Assembly (NCBI GenBank): GCA_022616275.1
Contig: JAKEFB010000043.1
Location: 1 to 64,000 of the forward strand
DNA: 64,000 nt
Direction: 5' to 3'
Source of the DNA: Chloroflexota bacterium
GTDB taxonomy: Bacteria; Chloroflexota; Anaerolineae; Promineifilales; Promineifilaceae
Shown: in pieces, positions 43,429 through 51,606 of the stretch
Numbering within the stretch: position 1 is the stretch's first letter
Layout: every line of letters starts with the position of its first letter
Made by a program: the position numbers and the translations under genes
Notes under the pieces: model-generated
Databases searched by the model: none
What the model saw: only the letters and a program-made list of their open reading frames with translations
Told to the model about the DNA's origin: nothing

Positions 43429-43484
43429 AACCTCCCGGAGGCCCCTCCAGGGGCGCCGCCCGGTGTGGAAGCCTCCGGGAGGTT
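43429..43484. repeat. Dispersed hairpin, CTCCCGGAGG family, copy 3
   Basis: 14-bp perfect arms AACCTCCCGGAGGC/GCCTCCGGGAGGTT around a loop containing a second stem (CCCCT/AGGGG). Immediately downstream of the permease stop. Confidence 0.85.
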
Positions 43485-43538
43485 GTTTCCAACCTGTTGA
43501 TCCGGCCGGGACGAGGTATACTCAAGGGCCATAGTCCT

Positions 43539-45044
43539 ATGAAACGGCCGCGCCTCTCGCTCACCCCTTTCCGCCGCTTGCAATGGCGGTTGACCTTTTC
43601 TTACACCCTGGTCACTGTCGGGGCCTTAGTGGCCGTGGAACTACTCCTCTTTCTGGCGCTACTGCTCTTTATCAATTCGGACTTCCTGGTCAACACCATG
43701 GTCCAGGCCATCCGCGACACCTTTGTGCCCCAGACGCGGGCCTATCTGGAAAGCACGCCGCCCGACCTGACCGGATTGAACCAGTGGCTCCAGCGACTTA
43801 CGGGTGGTAGTAGCCTGGCCTCGGCTGAACAGAGCAACGTTCGCCTTACCCGGGGGCTGTCGTTTGAGTTCAACGAGGCCCAGCAGTTCATTGTCCTCGA
43901 CGCCAATTTGCGCCTGCTGGCCCAGTCGCCACCGGCCGACCCGGCGGCTCTGGGGCAATCCTTTGATGCCGGTCAGGTTCCAGGGCTGGCCGGGCTGCTT
44001 CCGGTGGCGCTGGCCGGCGAGGACAGCCTGGAACGGCTGCACACCCTGCTGCCCGACGGCCGACTGGTGCTGGCTTTGCCGGTGGAAGAGGAAGAGGGGC
44101 GTGTCTTGGGGGTAATGATCGTCGTCACCCTACTGCCCCCCCTCAACCTGAGCATCCTCCGGCCGGTCATACTCCTGGTTCTTTACAGCGTGATTCCGTT
44201 CACCCTGGCCGCTGGCGTGATCGGCACGCTCTTTGGCTTTCTGACGGCGCGTGGGCTAAGCCGCCGGTTGCACGCCCTATCACAGACGGCCGACGCCTGG
44301 AGCCAGGGTGACTTTTCGGCCGTCGCTGCCGACCGGTCGGGCGACGAGGTGGGCCAGTTGGCCGGCCACCTGAACCGGATGGCCGAGCAGTTGCAGAACC
44401 TGCTGCAAACGCGCCAGGGGCTGGCCACGCTGGAAGAGCGTAACCGCCTGGCCCGCGAGTTACATGATTCGGTCAAGCAACAGGTTTTTGCTACGGTGAT
44501 GCAGGTGGGCGCAGCGCGGGCGCTGCTGCCGGCCGACCCCGAAGCCGCCCAGCGCCACCTGGCCGAGGCCGAACAGTTGGCCCGCCAGGCGCAGCAGGAA
44601 CTGACCGGCCTCATCCAGGAGTTGCGGCCGGCGGCGCTAGAGGACAGGGGCCTGAGTGAAGCGCTGCGGACCTACCTAGCCGATTGGTCGCGCCGGACAG
44701 GCGTGGCCGCCCAGGTCCGCCTCCAGGGCGAGCGACCGCTGCCCCTGGAGGTGGAGCAGGCCCTTTTCCGGGTGGCTCAGGAAGCGCTGGCCAACGTTAC
44801 CCGTCACAGTGGGGCCGGCGCGGCCGACGTACACCTGGCCTGGGAGGCCGGCGACGCGGTTCTGACTGTGGCTGACGACGGGGTGGGTTTTGACCCGGCC
44901 GAAGCCGAACAACGCAGCTTCGGCCTGCGCACCATGCGCGAACGGGTGGAGTCCCTGGGCGGCCGGCTGGACATTGACAGCGCCCCAGGCCAGGGCACAC
45001 GGATCACGGCTCGCCTGAAGGCGGAGGCGCCCCACGATGAATGA
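43539..45044 (+). CDS. NarL/DegS-type membrane sensor histidine kinase
   Basis: A 501-aa kinase with two transmembrane helices (about 20-45 and 205-240) around an extracytoplasmic sensor domain of about 160 residues, a HAMP linker (GLSRRLHALSQTADAWSQGD), a HisKA_3 domain with phospho-acceptor ERNRLARELHDSVKQQVFA (about 305) and a C-terminal HATPase (VAQEALANVTRHSGA, VADDGVGFDP, FGLRTMRERVESLGG). ATG 43539 (MKRPRLSL) is preferred to a TTG 14 codons earlier; the RBS is weak. Its regulator follows directly. Confidence 0.93.
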   Translation: MKRPRLSLTPFRRLQWRLTFSYTLVTVGALVAVELLLFLALLLFINSDFLVNTMVQAIRDTFVPQTRAYLESTPPDLTGLNQWLQRLTGGSSLASAEQSNVRLTRGLSFEFNEAQQFIVLDANLRLLAQSPPADPAALGQSFDAGQVPGLAGLLPVALAGEDSLERLHTLLPDGRLVLALPVEEEEGRVLGVMIVVTLLPPLNLSILRPVILLVLYSVIPFTLAAGVIGTLFGFLTARGLSRRLHALSQTADAWSQGDFSAVAADRSGDEVGQLAGHLNRMAEQLQNLLQTRQGLATLEERNRLARELHDSVKQQVFATVMQVGAARALLPADPEAAQRHLAEAEQLARQAQQELTGLIQELRPAALEDRGLSEALRTYLADWSRRTGVAAQVRLQGERPLPLEVEQALFRVAQEALANVTRHSGAGAADVHLAWEAGDAVLTVADDGVGFDPAEAEQRSFGLRTMRERVESLGGRLDIDSAPGQGTRITARLKAEAPHDE

Positions 45045-45049
45045 AAATT

Positions 45050-45076
45050 AATTCGTCTAATTCGTGCAATTCGTGG
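45050..45076. repeat. Nonamer repeat leader, copy 1
   Basis: Three 9-bp units AATTCGTCT, AATTCGTGC, AATTCGTGG, followed by CTATTTT and the RBS AGGAGG. An almost identical stretch of about 40 bp lies at 51561-51587 before another gene. Confidence 0.85.
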
Positions 45077-45097
45077 CTATTTTCTCAGGAGGCAGCG

Positions 45098-45751
45098 ATG
45101 GGTGAACCGATTACCGTCATGCTGGTGGACGACCACCGGGTGGTGCGGCAGGGCGTGCGGGCTTTTTTGGATACCCAGCCGGACATTGCCGTCGTGGCCG
45201 AGGCGGATTCTGGAGCGGCGGCCGTGGCTCTGGCGGCCGAGCACGCCCCGGACGTGGTCTTGATGGACCTGGTCATGCCCGGCCTGGATGGGGTCGAGGC
45301 CACCCGGCAGGTGAAGCAAGCCAGCCCTCGCAGCCAGGTTATCGTCCTGACTTCCTACCACCAGGACGAGCACATCTTCCCGGCCATTCGCGCCGGGGCA
45401 CTCTCCTACATCCTCAAGGACGTGGGGCCGGAGGAGCTGGCTGGTGCGATACGCAAGGCGGCCGTGGGCGAGGCCGTGCTCCATCCCCGAGTGGCGGCTC
45501 GGGTGGTCCAGGAACTGCACGGAGCGCGCCGGGGCAGCCCCAACCCGTTCACCGAGCTGTCGGAACGGGAGCTGGAGGTGCTGCGGCTGGTGGCCGACGG
45601 GCTGAGCAACGCCGAGATCGCCGGCCGGCTGGTCATCAGCGAGAAGACGGTCAAGAGCCACGTCAGCAACATCCTCAGCAAGCTGCACCTGGCCGACCGC
45701 ACTCAGGCGGCCGTGTATGCCTGGCGGGAAGGGATTGTCCGGCGTGAATAG
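45098..45751 (+). CDS. NarL/FixJ-family response regulator
   Basis: A 217-aa regulator: receiver domain with DDH near residue 10, phospho-acceptor Asp in VVLMDLVMPGLDG and Lys in YILKDVGPEEL, then a LuxR-type helix-turn-helix (LSERELEVLRLVADGLSNAE, ISEKTVKSHVSNILSKLHL). ATG 45098 (MGEPITV) has AGGAGG at six bases; the reading frame is open upstream through the nonamer repeat, which is leader rather than coding. Pairs with the preceding kinase and probably controls the adjacent ABC-2 transporter. Confidence 0.94.
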   Translation: MGEPITVMLVDDHRVVRQGVRAFLDTQPDIAVVAEADSGAAAVALAAEHAPDVVLMDLVMPGLDGVEATRQVKQASPRSQVIVLTSYHQDEHIFPAIRAGALSYILKDVGPEELAGAIRKAAVGEAVLHPRVAARVVQELHGARRGSPNPFTELSERELEVLRLVADGLSNAEIAGRLVISEKTVKSHVSNILSKLHLADRTQAAVYAWREGIVRRE

Positions 45752-45757
45752 GGGACG

Positions 45758-45794
45758 GAGTTGGCAGAGTTGGGCGGCCTAACTCCGCCAACTC
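45758..45794. terminator. Hairpin after the NarL-type regulator gene
   Basis: GAGTTGGC-a-GAGTT / AACTC-c-GCCAACTC with a 9-base loop: one mismatch in a 14-bp stem, a few bases after the stop. No U-tract, so termination strength is uncertain; it may be another dispersed hairpin. Confidence 0.45.
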
Positions 45795-45812
45795 AGGACA
45801 GGGAGTTTTGAT

Positions 45813-47420
45813 ATGATTACGTCCATGACCATACCCAAGATTTTTGAAGGCGGAAATATCCCTGAGTTTGATTACATCGTCATTGGCGCCGGAACGGCCG
45901 GCTGCCCCCTGGCGGCCAAGCTCCTGGCCGGGGACCCTGGCGCGACAGTACTCTTGCTGGAGGCCGGCGGCCCCAATGACCTCCCCGATATCCAGGACTT
46001 CACCAGGGCCATGGCCCTGCGGGGCACGTTCGTGGATTGGAATGATCGTTCGGCCGGCCAGATTCACATGGGCAACCAGCCCATGCCCTACAACGCCGGC
46101 AAGGTGAGTGGGGGAAGCAGTTCCATCAACGGCATGGTTTGGGTAAGAGGCAACGCCGCCGATTATGACGGCTGGGCCCAGCTTGGCAATCCCGGCTGGG
46201 ACTTTCAAAGCGTGCTGCCGCTATTCATGGACCAGGAGACATTCACCAGCGGCGACCCCCGCTACCGCGGCCGGAATGGCCCCATTTACGTCTCCAACGC
46301 CCTGACCATGAACCCCATCGCCCAGGACCTGGTCAGCGCGGCCGTGCAAATGGGCTACCCCTTCAATGAAGATTACAACGGGGTATCACAACAGGGTGTA
46401 AGTTACACCCAATTAAACGTGAGCAGCCATGGGATTCGACAAGACGCTTTCTCTCGTTTTATCGCTCCTCACCTGTCATTAAATAACTCCAACCTTATCA
46501 TGGTCAATTATGCCCTGGTCAAGCGGATCACCTTTGATCACAGCCGTACGGTGGACACGGTTGAGTTTGCCATTTACAACGACCTCTGGCCCACTCCTCT
46601 TGGGGGACAATTTGCCGCCAGGCCACGCAAAGAAACGATTGTTTGCGCCGGTACGCTTCGCTCCCCCCAACTGTTGATGCTCTCGGGTATTGGCCACGCC
46701 GATACGCTCAAGAACCTGGGCATCCAGGTCGTGGTAGATGCGCCGGGTGTGGGCGAAAATCTACATGATCACGTCATCTCGGCCGTTGTCAGATACCTGA
46801 GCAAAACAGACTCCCATCACATCACCGTCATGGATAATAATTTATTCGTTGACGGGCTGCCAGGCGTGGCCGGTCCTGGTACACCCATTTACGAAGTACA
46901 ATCATACTATATGAAAAACAATCCTCACTTTCCCCCCAACACCTATGCTTTAGGCGCGATCACGCTACACCCATTGAGTCGTGGCGCTGTCACGCTTCGG
47001 TCGAATAATTATATGGATGCGCCGGTTATTCAACCTAATCTACTAGGCTCACGGCCAGATGTGTCTGTACAGTTAAGCGGATTAAAGATGGTCCGCGAAA
47101 TGATGGACTATTTTGCAGCCAACTTTAACTGGCTCGGCGACGAATATTTGCCTGGCCCGGATGTCACCACCGACCCGCAACTCACTGCCTATATGAATGC
47201 GGCCTCGGTTGCTGATTTTCATTATGTGGGAACGTGTAAGATGGGGCCGGATATGGATCCCCTGGCAGTCGTTGATCCGCAGTTGCGGGTTAGAGGGGTA
47301 TCTGGGTTACGGGTGGCTGATGCCTCCATTATGCCCTTCGTCATCTCCGGCAATACCAACGCTCCCTCGATGATGATCGGCGGCCGGTGCGCTGACTTTA
47401 TTTTGCAGGGCACATCATAG
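45813..47420 (+). CDS. GMC-family FAD-dependent oxidoreductase (choline-dehydrogenase-like)
   Basis: A 535-aa flavoenzyme. N-terminal dinucleotide-binding motif DYIVIGAGTAGCPLAAKLL (about 20-38), VLLLEAGGP, the GMC signature GGSSSINGMVWVRGNAADYDGW (about 100-120), GTLRSPQLLMLSGIG (second GMC signature), and the C-terminal catalytic His regions FHYVGTCKMG and GNTNAPSMMIGGRCADFIL. It oxidises an alcohol or sugar with FAD; the substrate is unknown and the active-site DASIMPFVISGNTN loop is conserved. No signal peptide. GGGAGTTTTGAT precedes the ATG. Confidence 0.93.
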   Translation: MITSMTIPKIFEGGNIPEFDYIVIGAGTAGCPLAAKLLAGDPGATVLLLEAGGPNDLPDIQDFTRAMALRGTFVDWNDRSAGQIHMGNQPMPYNAGKVSGGSSSINGMVWVRGNAADYDGWAQLGNPGWDFQSVLPLFMDQETFTSGDPRYRGRNGPIYVSNALTMNPIAQDLVSAAVQMGYPFNEDYNGVSQQGVSYTQLNVSSHGIRQDAFSRFIAPHLSLNNSNLIMVNYALVKRITFDHSRTVDTVEFAIYNDLWPTPLGGQFAARPRKETIVCAGTLRSPQLLMLSGIGHADTLKNLGIQVVVDAPGVGENLHDHVISAVVRYLSKTDSHHITVMDNNLFVDGLPGVAGPGTPIYEVQSYYMKNNPHFPPNTYALGAITLHPLSRGAVTLRSNNYMDAPVIQPNLLGSRPDVSVQLSGLKMVREMMDYFAANFNWLGDEYLPGPDVTTDPQLTAYMNAASVADFHYVGTCKMGPDMDPLAVVDPQLRVRGVSGLRVADASIMPFVISGNTNAPSMMIGGRCADFILQGTS

Positions 47421-47431
47421 TTCCCGGCAAC

Positions 47432-48673
47432 ATGGTTTGGCGGCGCTGCCTTCCCCGCTTCGTCTGGCTGGCCGGCTATGGCCTGTTCGCCGTCATTCTA
47501 TTGATCTGCAACGTGCGGTTGTATGCACCCGTCCCGCCGGCCGGGGAGGTGGCGCCGGAGGTGGACGATCATTTGCGCTACCTGCGGCGGAGGCTGGAGG
47601 GCGGGGCCGGGAGCGACATGCAGACCCTTTTTCCAGAAGGCTATTTCTTCAGCTACGCGCTCTACGGCCTGACCTGGGTGGACGTGGGGCTGCCAGCGCC
47701 GGCCGGCAGCCCGGAGCGAGAACGGGCGCTGGCCGAGGCGCGCTGGGCGCTACAACACCTGGACGGCCCGGCCGGCCGGGCCGTCTTTGCCGAATGGCTG
47801 GACCCGCCCTACGGCATGTTTTACGCCGCCTGGCGCAACTTGCTGCTGGCCGGGATTCTGCTCCTCCAGGCGCCGGTTCCTGCCAACTCAATGGAGTGGC
47901 CTGACTTCCAGGCCCACTCCCAGGAGATCGCCGACGCCATTGCCGCCAGTCCGGCGCCGTTCTTACCCTCTTACCCCGGCCAGGCCTGGCCGGTAGATAC
48001 CTTTCCGGCTATCTTTTCCCTGCGCGTTTACACCCACCTGGCCGACGGCCGCTACGAGCCACTGATTGCCGCTTGGCTGGCTGAGGTGCAGGCCCACCTG
48101 GACCCGGACACCGGGCTGATCCCCCACCGCACCGATTATCAGACCGGCCAGACCCTGGACGGGGCCCGGGCCACCTCCCAGGCCCTCATTTTGCGCTTCC
48201 TGGCCGGGATAGATCCGGCCTGGGGCCAGGAACAGTACCACGCTTTTCGCCGGGAATACCTGGTCACCCGGTTGGGGTTGCCGGCCGTGCTGGAGTTCCC
48301 GCCCTTTCGCCCCGGCCGGGGCGACGTGGACTCTGGGCCGTTGCTGCTGGGGACGAGCCTCTCGGCCACGGCCGCCTTCATGGGCACCAGCCGGCTGTAC
48401 GGCGACCGGGAGGTGGCGGCCGCGCTCTGGCAGGGCGGCGAGGCGTTCGGGATGGCCGTCACCACTGGAGCCGGCCGCTGCTACGCCCTGGGCCTCCTGC
48501 CTGTTGGCGATGCCTTTGTCGTCTGGTCGAAGACGGCCACGCCCTGGCTGGCGGCCGGGCCGCCGCCAGCGTACGAACCGACCCTGTCCCCCTGGTGGCG
48601 CTGGCCGCTCCACGCCATCTCGCTGGGGCTGGCGCTGCTGGCTGGGACAGTCACCTGGCGTTTTCAGAGGTGA
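47432..48673 (+). CDS. Membrane-anchored protein with probable helical toroid domain
   Basis: A 413-aa protein of unknown function. One N-terminal helix (about 10-30), a large Trp/Tyr-rich mostly helical domain (about 50-375) with DPPYGMFYAAWRNLLLAGIL, YPGQAWPVDTFPAIFSLRVY and DSGPLLLGTSLSATAAFMG, and a C-terminal helix (about 390-408). The alternation of aromatic helices suggests an alpha/alpha-toroid like those of glycoside hydrolases or epimerases, with an Asp-containing loop (PVDT, DSGP) as possible active site; this is only fold-level inference. It starts 11 bases after the GMC gene, so the two are probably co-transcribed. Its stop codon lies inside a GTGAC-family hairpin. Confidence 0.6.
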   Translation: MVWRRCLPRFVWLAGYGLFAVILLICNVRLYAPVPPAGEVAPEVDDHLRYLRRRLEGGAGSDMQTLFPEGYFFSYALYGLTWVDVGLPAPAGSPERERALAEARWALQHLDGPAGRAVFAEWLDPPYGMFYAAWRNLLLAGILLLQAPVPANSMEWPDFQAHSQEIADAIAASPAPFLPSYPGQAWPVDTFPAIFSLRVYTHLADGRYEPLIAAWLAEVQAHLDPDTGLIPHRTDYQTGQTLDGARATSQALILRFLAGIDPAWGQEQYHAFRREYLVTRLGLPAVLEFPPFRPGRGDVDSGPLLLGTSLSATAAFMGTSRLYGDREVAAALWQGGEAFGMAVTTGAGRCYALGLLPVGDAFVVWSKTATPWLAAGPPPAYEPTLSPWWRWPLHAISLGLALLAGTVTWRFQR

Positions 48674-48701
48674 CTGTCACTTCCGCAAGTGACAGTCACC
48701 T
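48668..48701. repeat. Dispersed hairpin, GTGAC family, copy 2
   Basis: Identical over 34 bases to the copy at 3494-3527. It contains the stop codon of the preceding gene (48671-48673), and a partial copy of the right arm (GACAGTCACCTGGC) lies just upstream in the coding sequence at about 48646. Confidence 0.85.
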
Positions 48702-48809
48702 GGCAATTAAGATGGGGTGGCCGGCCGGAAAGTAGGCGGCGAGAGTGGGCGTTAGGACCCTTTCTCCATTACGTCCCGTCAGGCAGCACGTACAATAGAA
48801 CTAGTCTGT

Positions 48810-48857
48810 TCCGCTGCCATTGAAGGTCTCGACCCTACCCCTACCGCTGGCAGCGGA
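48810..48857 (+). other. Inverted repeat in the leader of the hybrid sensor kinase gene
   Basis: Perfect 10-bp arms TCCGCTGCCA (48810-48819) and TGGCAGCGGA (48848-48857) with a 28-base spacer, about 60 bases before the kinase start. It could be an operator or a leader stem. Confidence 0.4.
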
Positions 48858-48920
48858 GGTGTAAGAAAGCTATCTGATAAGACAGGGACAAACAGTTTGA
48901 GGTCGGGAAAGGAAGTACGA

Positions 48921-51503
48921 ATGGCGCCTCAAAGAGATGTGCTGAAAAGAAAACGGCGCAAACGTAAAACCCGGGAGGTGGCGCTGCAGGAGAGCGAGGA
49001 ACGGTACAGAAAGCTGGTCCAACACTCTATAGAGGCCATCTACCTGTACGACCCGGATACCCGGCAGCTCCTGGAAGCTAACCCGGCGTTTTGCCGGATG
49101 CTGGGCTATACCGATGAAGAAGCGCGCCGCTTAACGATTTATGATTTCGTTGCCCACGGCCGGGGCGAAGTAGACGCTTTTCTGACGCAAGTCGTGGAGC
49201 AGGGGGCCATTACCCTTGGGGAACGGCTGTGGCGGCGGAAGGATGGGAGCCTGGTAAGCGTGCATGTTACGGTCAGTAAAATTCGGCACACTAACCGGAA
49301 CATCCTGTTTGTCATTGGCAGTGACATTACTGAACGCAAGCAGGCTGAACTATCCCTTCGGCAGGCCGAAGAGCGCTACCGGAGCCTGTTTGAAGAAGCG
49401 CCGGTGATGTACGTCATTACCCACAACCGGGAAGACGCTCCTATCATTGCCGATTGCAACAAACTGTTCTTGCACACCCTGGGATACCAGCGCTCCGAAG
49501 TCGTCGGGCGGCCGTTGGCCGACTTCTACACACCCCGGTCACGGGTTCAACTATTGGAAAAAGGCGGTTACCGGGCAGCCCTACAGGAGGGTCTGTCTGA
49601 CCAGGAACGCGAACTGGTGACCCAAGACGGCCGGGTTATTGAAACACTCTTGCAAGCCATTCCGGTCATCAACGTGGACGGCCAGATCGTGGGCACTCGG
49701 GCGGCCTTCGTTGACATTTCCGAGCGCCGGCAACGTGAGCGGGAAGCGGAAACGTTGCGGCAGGTGGCTCAGGCAATTTCCTCAACCCTTCACCTGGAAG
49801 AAGTCCTGGCGCTTATCGCCAGGCAACTGGCCATGGCTGTGGGTGTGGCCAGTTGCACCTTGTCTCGTTGGGACAGAGCTGCCGAGATCGTCGTGACCTG
49901 GGTCGAATGGCATCAAAGCGAAGTGATGCCGTTAGAGGCGACAATCTTTCCTCTGCAAGCTTATCCCACGACTCGTTTTGTTTTAGAGACGGGCCAACCG
50001 GCTATTATACACATCACTGACCCCGGCGCAGACGAGGCTGAAGTAGCCCTCATCCAGGAAGTTGGCTACAACACACTGCTCATGCTACCTCTGGCTGTTG
50101 GCGAGCGAGTCGTCGGTTTGGTGGAACTGGCCAACGATCTACACCGGGATTTTACGGCCGCTGACATCCGTTTATGCCAGGCGCTGGCCAACCAGGCGGC
50201 CGTGGCGATTGAAAATGCTCGCCTTTTTGAAGCGGCGCACCGCCACGCCGAAGAGATGAAGGTTACCAGCGCTATCCTGCATGCGCTCAATGCAGTCCCC
50301 GACATCCACACCTCCTTCCCGGCGGTGGCTGGCGGCTTGATGGCCATTACTGGCTGTGAGCGAGTAGCCCTGGCGCTCCTTGAGGAGAATGGCGATTGGT
50401 TTTCCGTCGTTGCCCTGGACCGGCGGCGTACCGGACTGAGCGAAGGTGTCAGGTTTCCGCTCTCGGTTACGGCCGCCGCCGCCGCCGTGTTGGTCGGGCA
50501 AACTCATCTAACGCCTGACCTGTCGGCCGAGCTTGATTTCCCGGCCGAGCGAGCCTTGTACGAAGCTGGCTACCGTTCGCGGGTTAACCTGCCGCTGCAG
50601 GTCAAGGACTGGGTTATTGGCGCCTTAAGCCTGAACTGGTCCCGGCCGCGAGGCTACCAGGAAGAGCAGCTAACGCTGCTGAACCAGATCGCCGGCGCCG
50701 TTGCCGTGACCGTGGAAAAAGGCCGGCTGTACGAGCAGCTACACGCCCACGCCGCCCAGTTGGAGAAGCGAGTGGCTGAACGGACTCAAGAGCTTGCCGG
50801 CGCCAATGAGCGACTGACAGAGCTTGACCGGCTAAAGTCGAAATTTATTTCTGACATTTCTCACGAACTGCGTACCCCGGTCACTAACCTTCATCTCTAC
50901 CTGAGGCTCCTGGAAAAAGGCGACTACGAGCGGCGGGAGTGGTATCTGGACGTACTTAAAAAAGAAACCGGCCGCCTGCAAAGCTTCATTGAGGACATCC
51001 TGGAGTTGTCTCGTGTCGAGATGGGCCACTCCCGCAGACAACTTGTGCCTGTGGACTTGAATAGGTTGGCCACCCAGGTAGTAGCCATGCATCAGCCGCG
51101 CGCTGAGGCGGCCGGCCTATGTCTGATCTTCAAGCCCGCGCCTGGGCTACCGCCGCTGCGAAGCGAGCCAAACCAGCTCACTCAGATCGTAACGAACCTC
51201 CTGGTGAACGCCATCAATTATACGCCGGCCGGAACCATTGAAGTTTCCACGCGCCTGGACCAATCAGGCCAGCAGCTCTGCCTGGTCGTGGCCGATACTG
51301 GTATGGGCATCCCGGCCGAGGACTTGCCTCACCTGTTTGACCGGTTCTACCGTGGCCAGCAGGCTGCCCAATCAAATATCCCCGGCACCGGGTTGGGGTT
51401 GTCTATTGTCAAGGAAATTGTAGAGTTGCATGGTGGCCGGATAGAGGTGGAGAGCGTCCTTGGAATTGGTTCGACGTTCACTGCTATTTTCAAGCCTGAG
51501 TAA
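48921..51503 (+). CDS. Soluble PAS-PAS-GAF-GAF sensor histidine kinase
   Basis: An 860-aa kinase without transmembrane helices. Order: basic N-terminus (KRKRRKRKTRE), PAS 1 (about 28-145, ending FVIGSDITERKQ), PAS 2 (about 155-275, ending AAFVDISERRQ), GAF 1 (about 290-440), GAF 2 (about 455-610), a coiled coil (KRVAERTQELAGANERLTEL), HisKA with FISDISHELRTPVTNL (about 645) and HATPase (NLLVNAINYTPAGT, VADTGMGIPAEDL, GTGLGLSIVKEIVELHGG). ATG 48921 has AAGGAAG upstream; a TTG at 48897 is less likely. No response regulator is adjacent, so it is an orphan kinase that may sense small molecules or redox state. Confidence 0.93.
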   Translation: MAPQRDVLKRKRRKRKTREVALQESEERYRKLVQHSIEAIYLYDPDTRQLLEANPAFCRMLGYTDEEARRLTIYDFVAHGRGEVDAFLTQVVEQGAITLGERLWRRKDGSLVSVHVTVSKIRHTNRNILFVIGSDITERKQAELSLRQAEERYRSLFEEAPVMYVITHNREDAPIIADCNKLFLHTLGYQRSEVVGRPLADFYTPRSRVQLLEKGGYRAALQEGLSDQERELVTQDGRVIETLLQAIPVINVDGQIVGTRAAFVDISERRQREREAETLRQVAQAISSTLHLEEVLALIARQLAMAVGVASCTLSRWDRAAEIVVTWVEWHQSEVMPLEATIFPLQAYPTTRFVLETGQPAIIHITDPGADEAEVALIQEVGYNTLLMLPLAVGERVVGLVELANDLHRDFTAADIRLCQALANQAAVAIENARLFEAAHRHAEEMKVTSAILHALNAVPDIHTSFPAVAGGLMAITGCERVALALLEENGDWFSVVALDRRRTGLSEGVRFPLSVTAAAAAVLVGQTHLTPDLSAELDFPAERALYEAGYRSRVNLPLQVKDWVIGALSLNWSRPRGYQEEQLTLLNQIAGAVAVTVEKGRLYEQLHAHAAQLEKRVAERTQELAGANERLTELDRLKSKFISDISHELRTPVTNLHLYLRLLEKGDYERREWYLDVLKKETGRLQSFIEDILELSRVEMGHSRRQLVPVDLNRLATQVVAMHQPRAEAAGLCLIFKPAPGLPPLRSEPNQLTQIVTNLLVNAINYTPAGTIEVSTRLDQSGQQLCLVVADTGMGIPAEDLPHLFDRFYRGQQAAQSNIPGTGLGLSIVKEIVELHGGRIEVESVLGIGSTFTAIFKPE

Positions 51504-51560
51504 GGAAGGGACTTACATAGGCGAGGTTACCGCCCGCGCGCCATGATGAGGATGAAAATC

Positions 51561-51587
51561 AATTCGTTTAATTCGTGCAATTCGTGG
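51561..51587. repeat. Nonamer repeat leader, copy 2
   Basis: AATTCGTTT, AATTCGTGC, AATTCGTGG followed by CTATTTTTAGAGGAAG, the RBS of the gene at 51607. Near-identical to 45050-45076 including flanking ATGAAAAT. Confidence 0.85.
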
Positions 51588-51606
51588 CTATTTTTAGAGG
51601 AAGCTT

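Noticed and set aside
45041..45097. Upstream extension of the NarL-type regulator through KINSSNSCNSW
   Set aside because: These codons are the nonamer leader repeat; a strong AGGAGG precedes the ATG at 45098, where the receiver domain starts.
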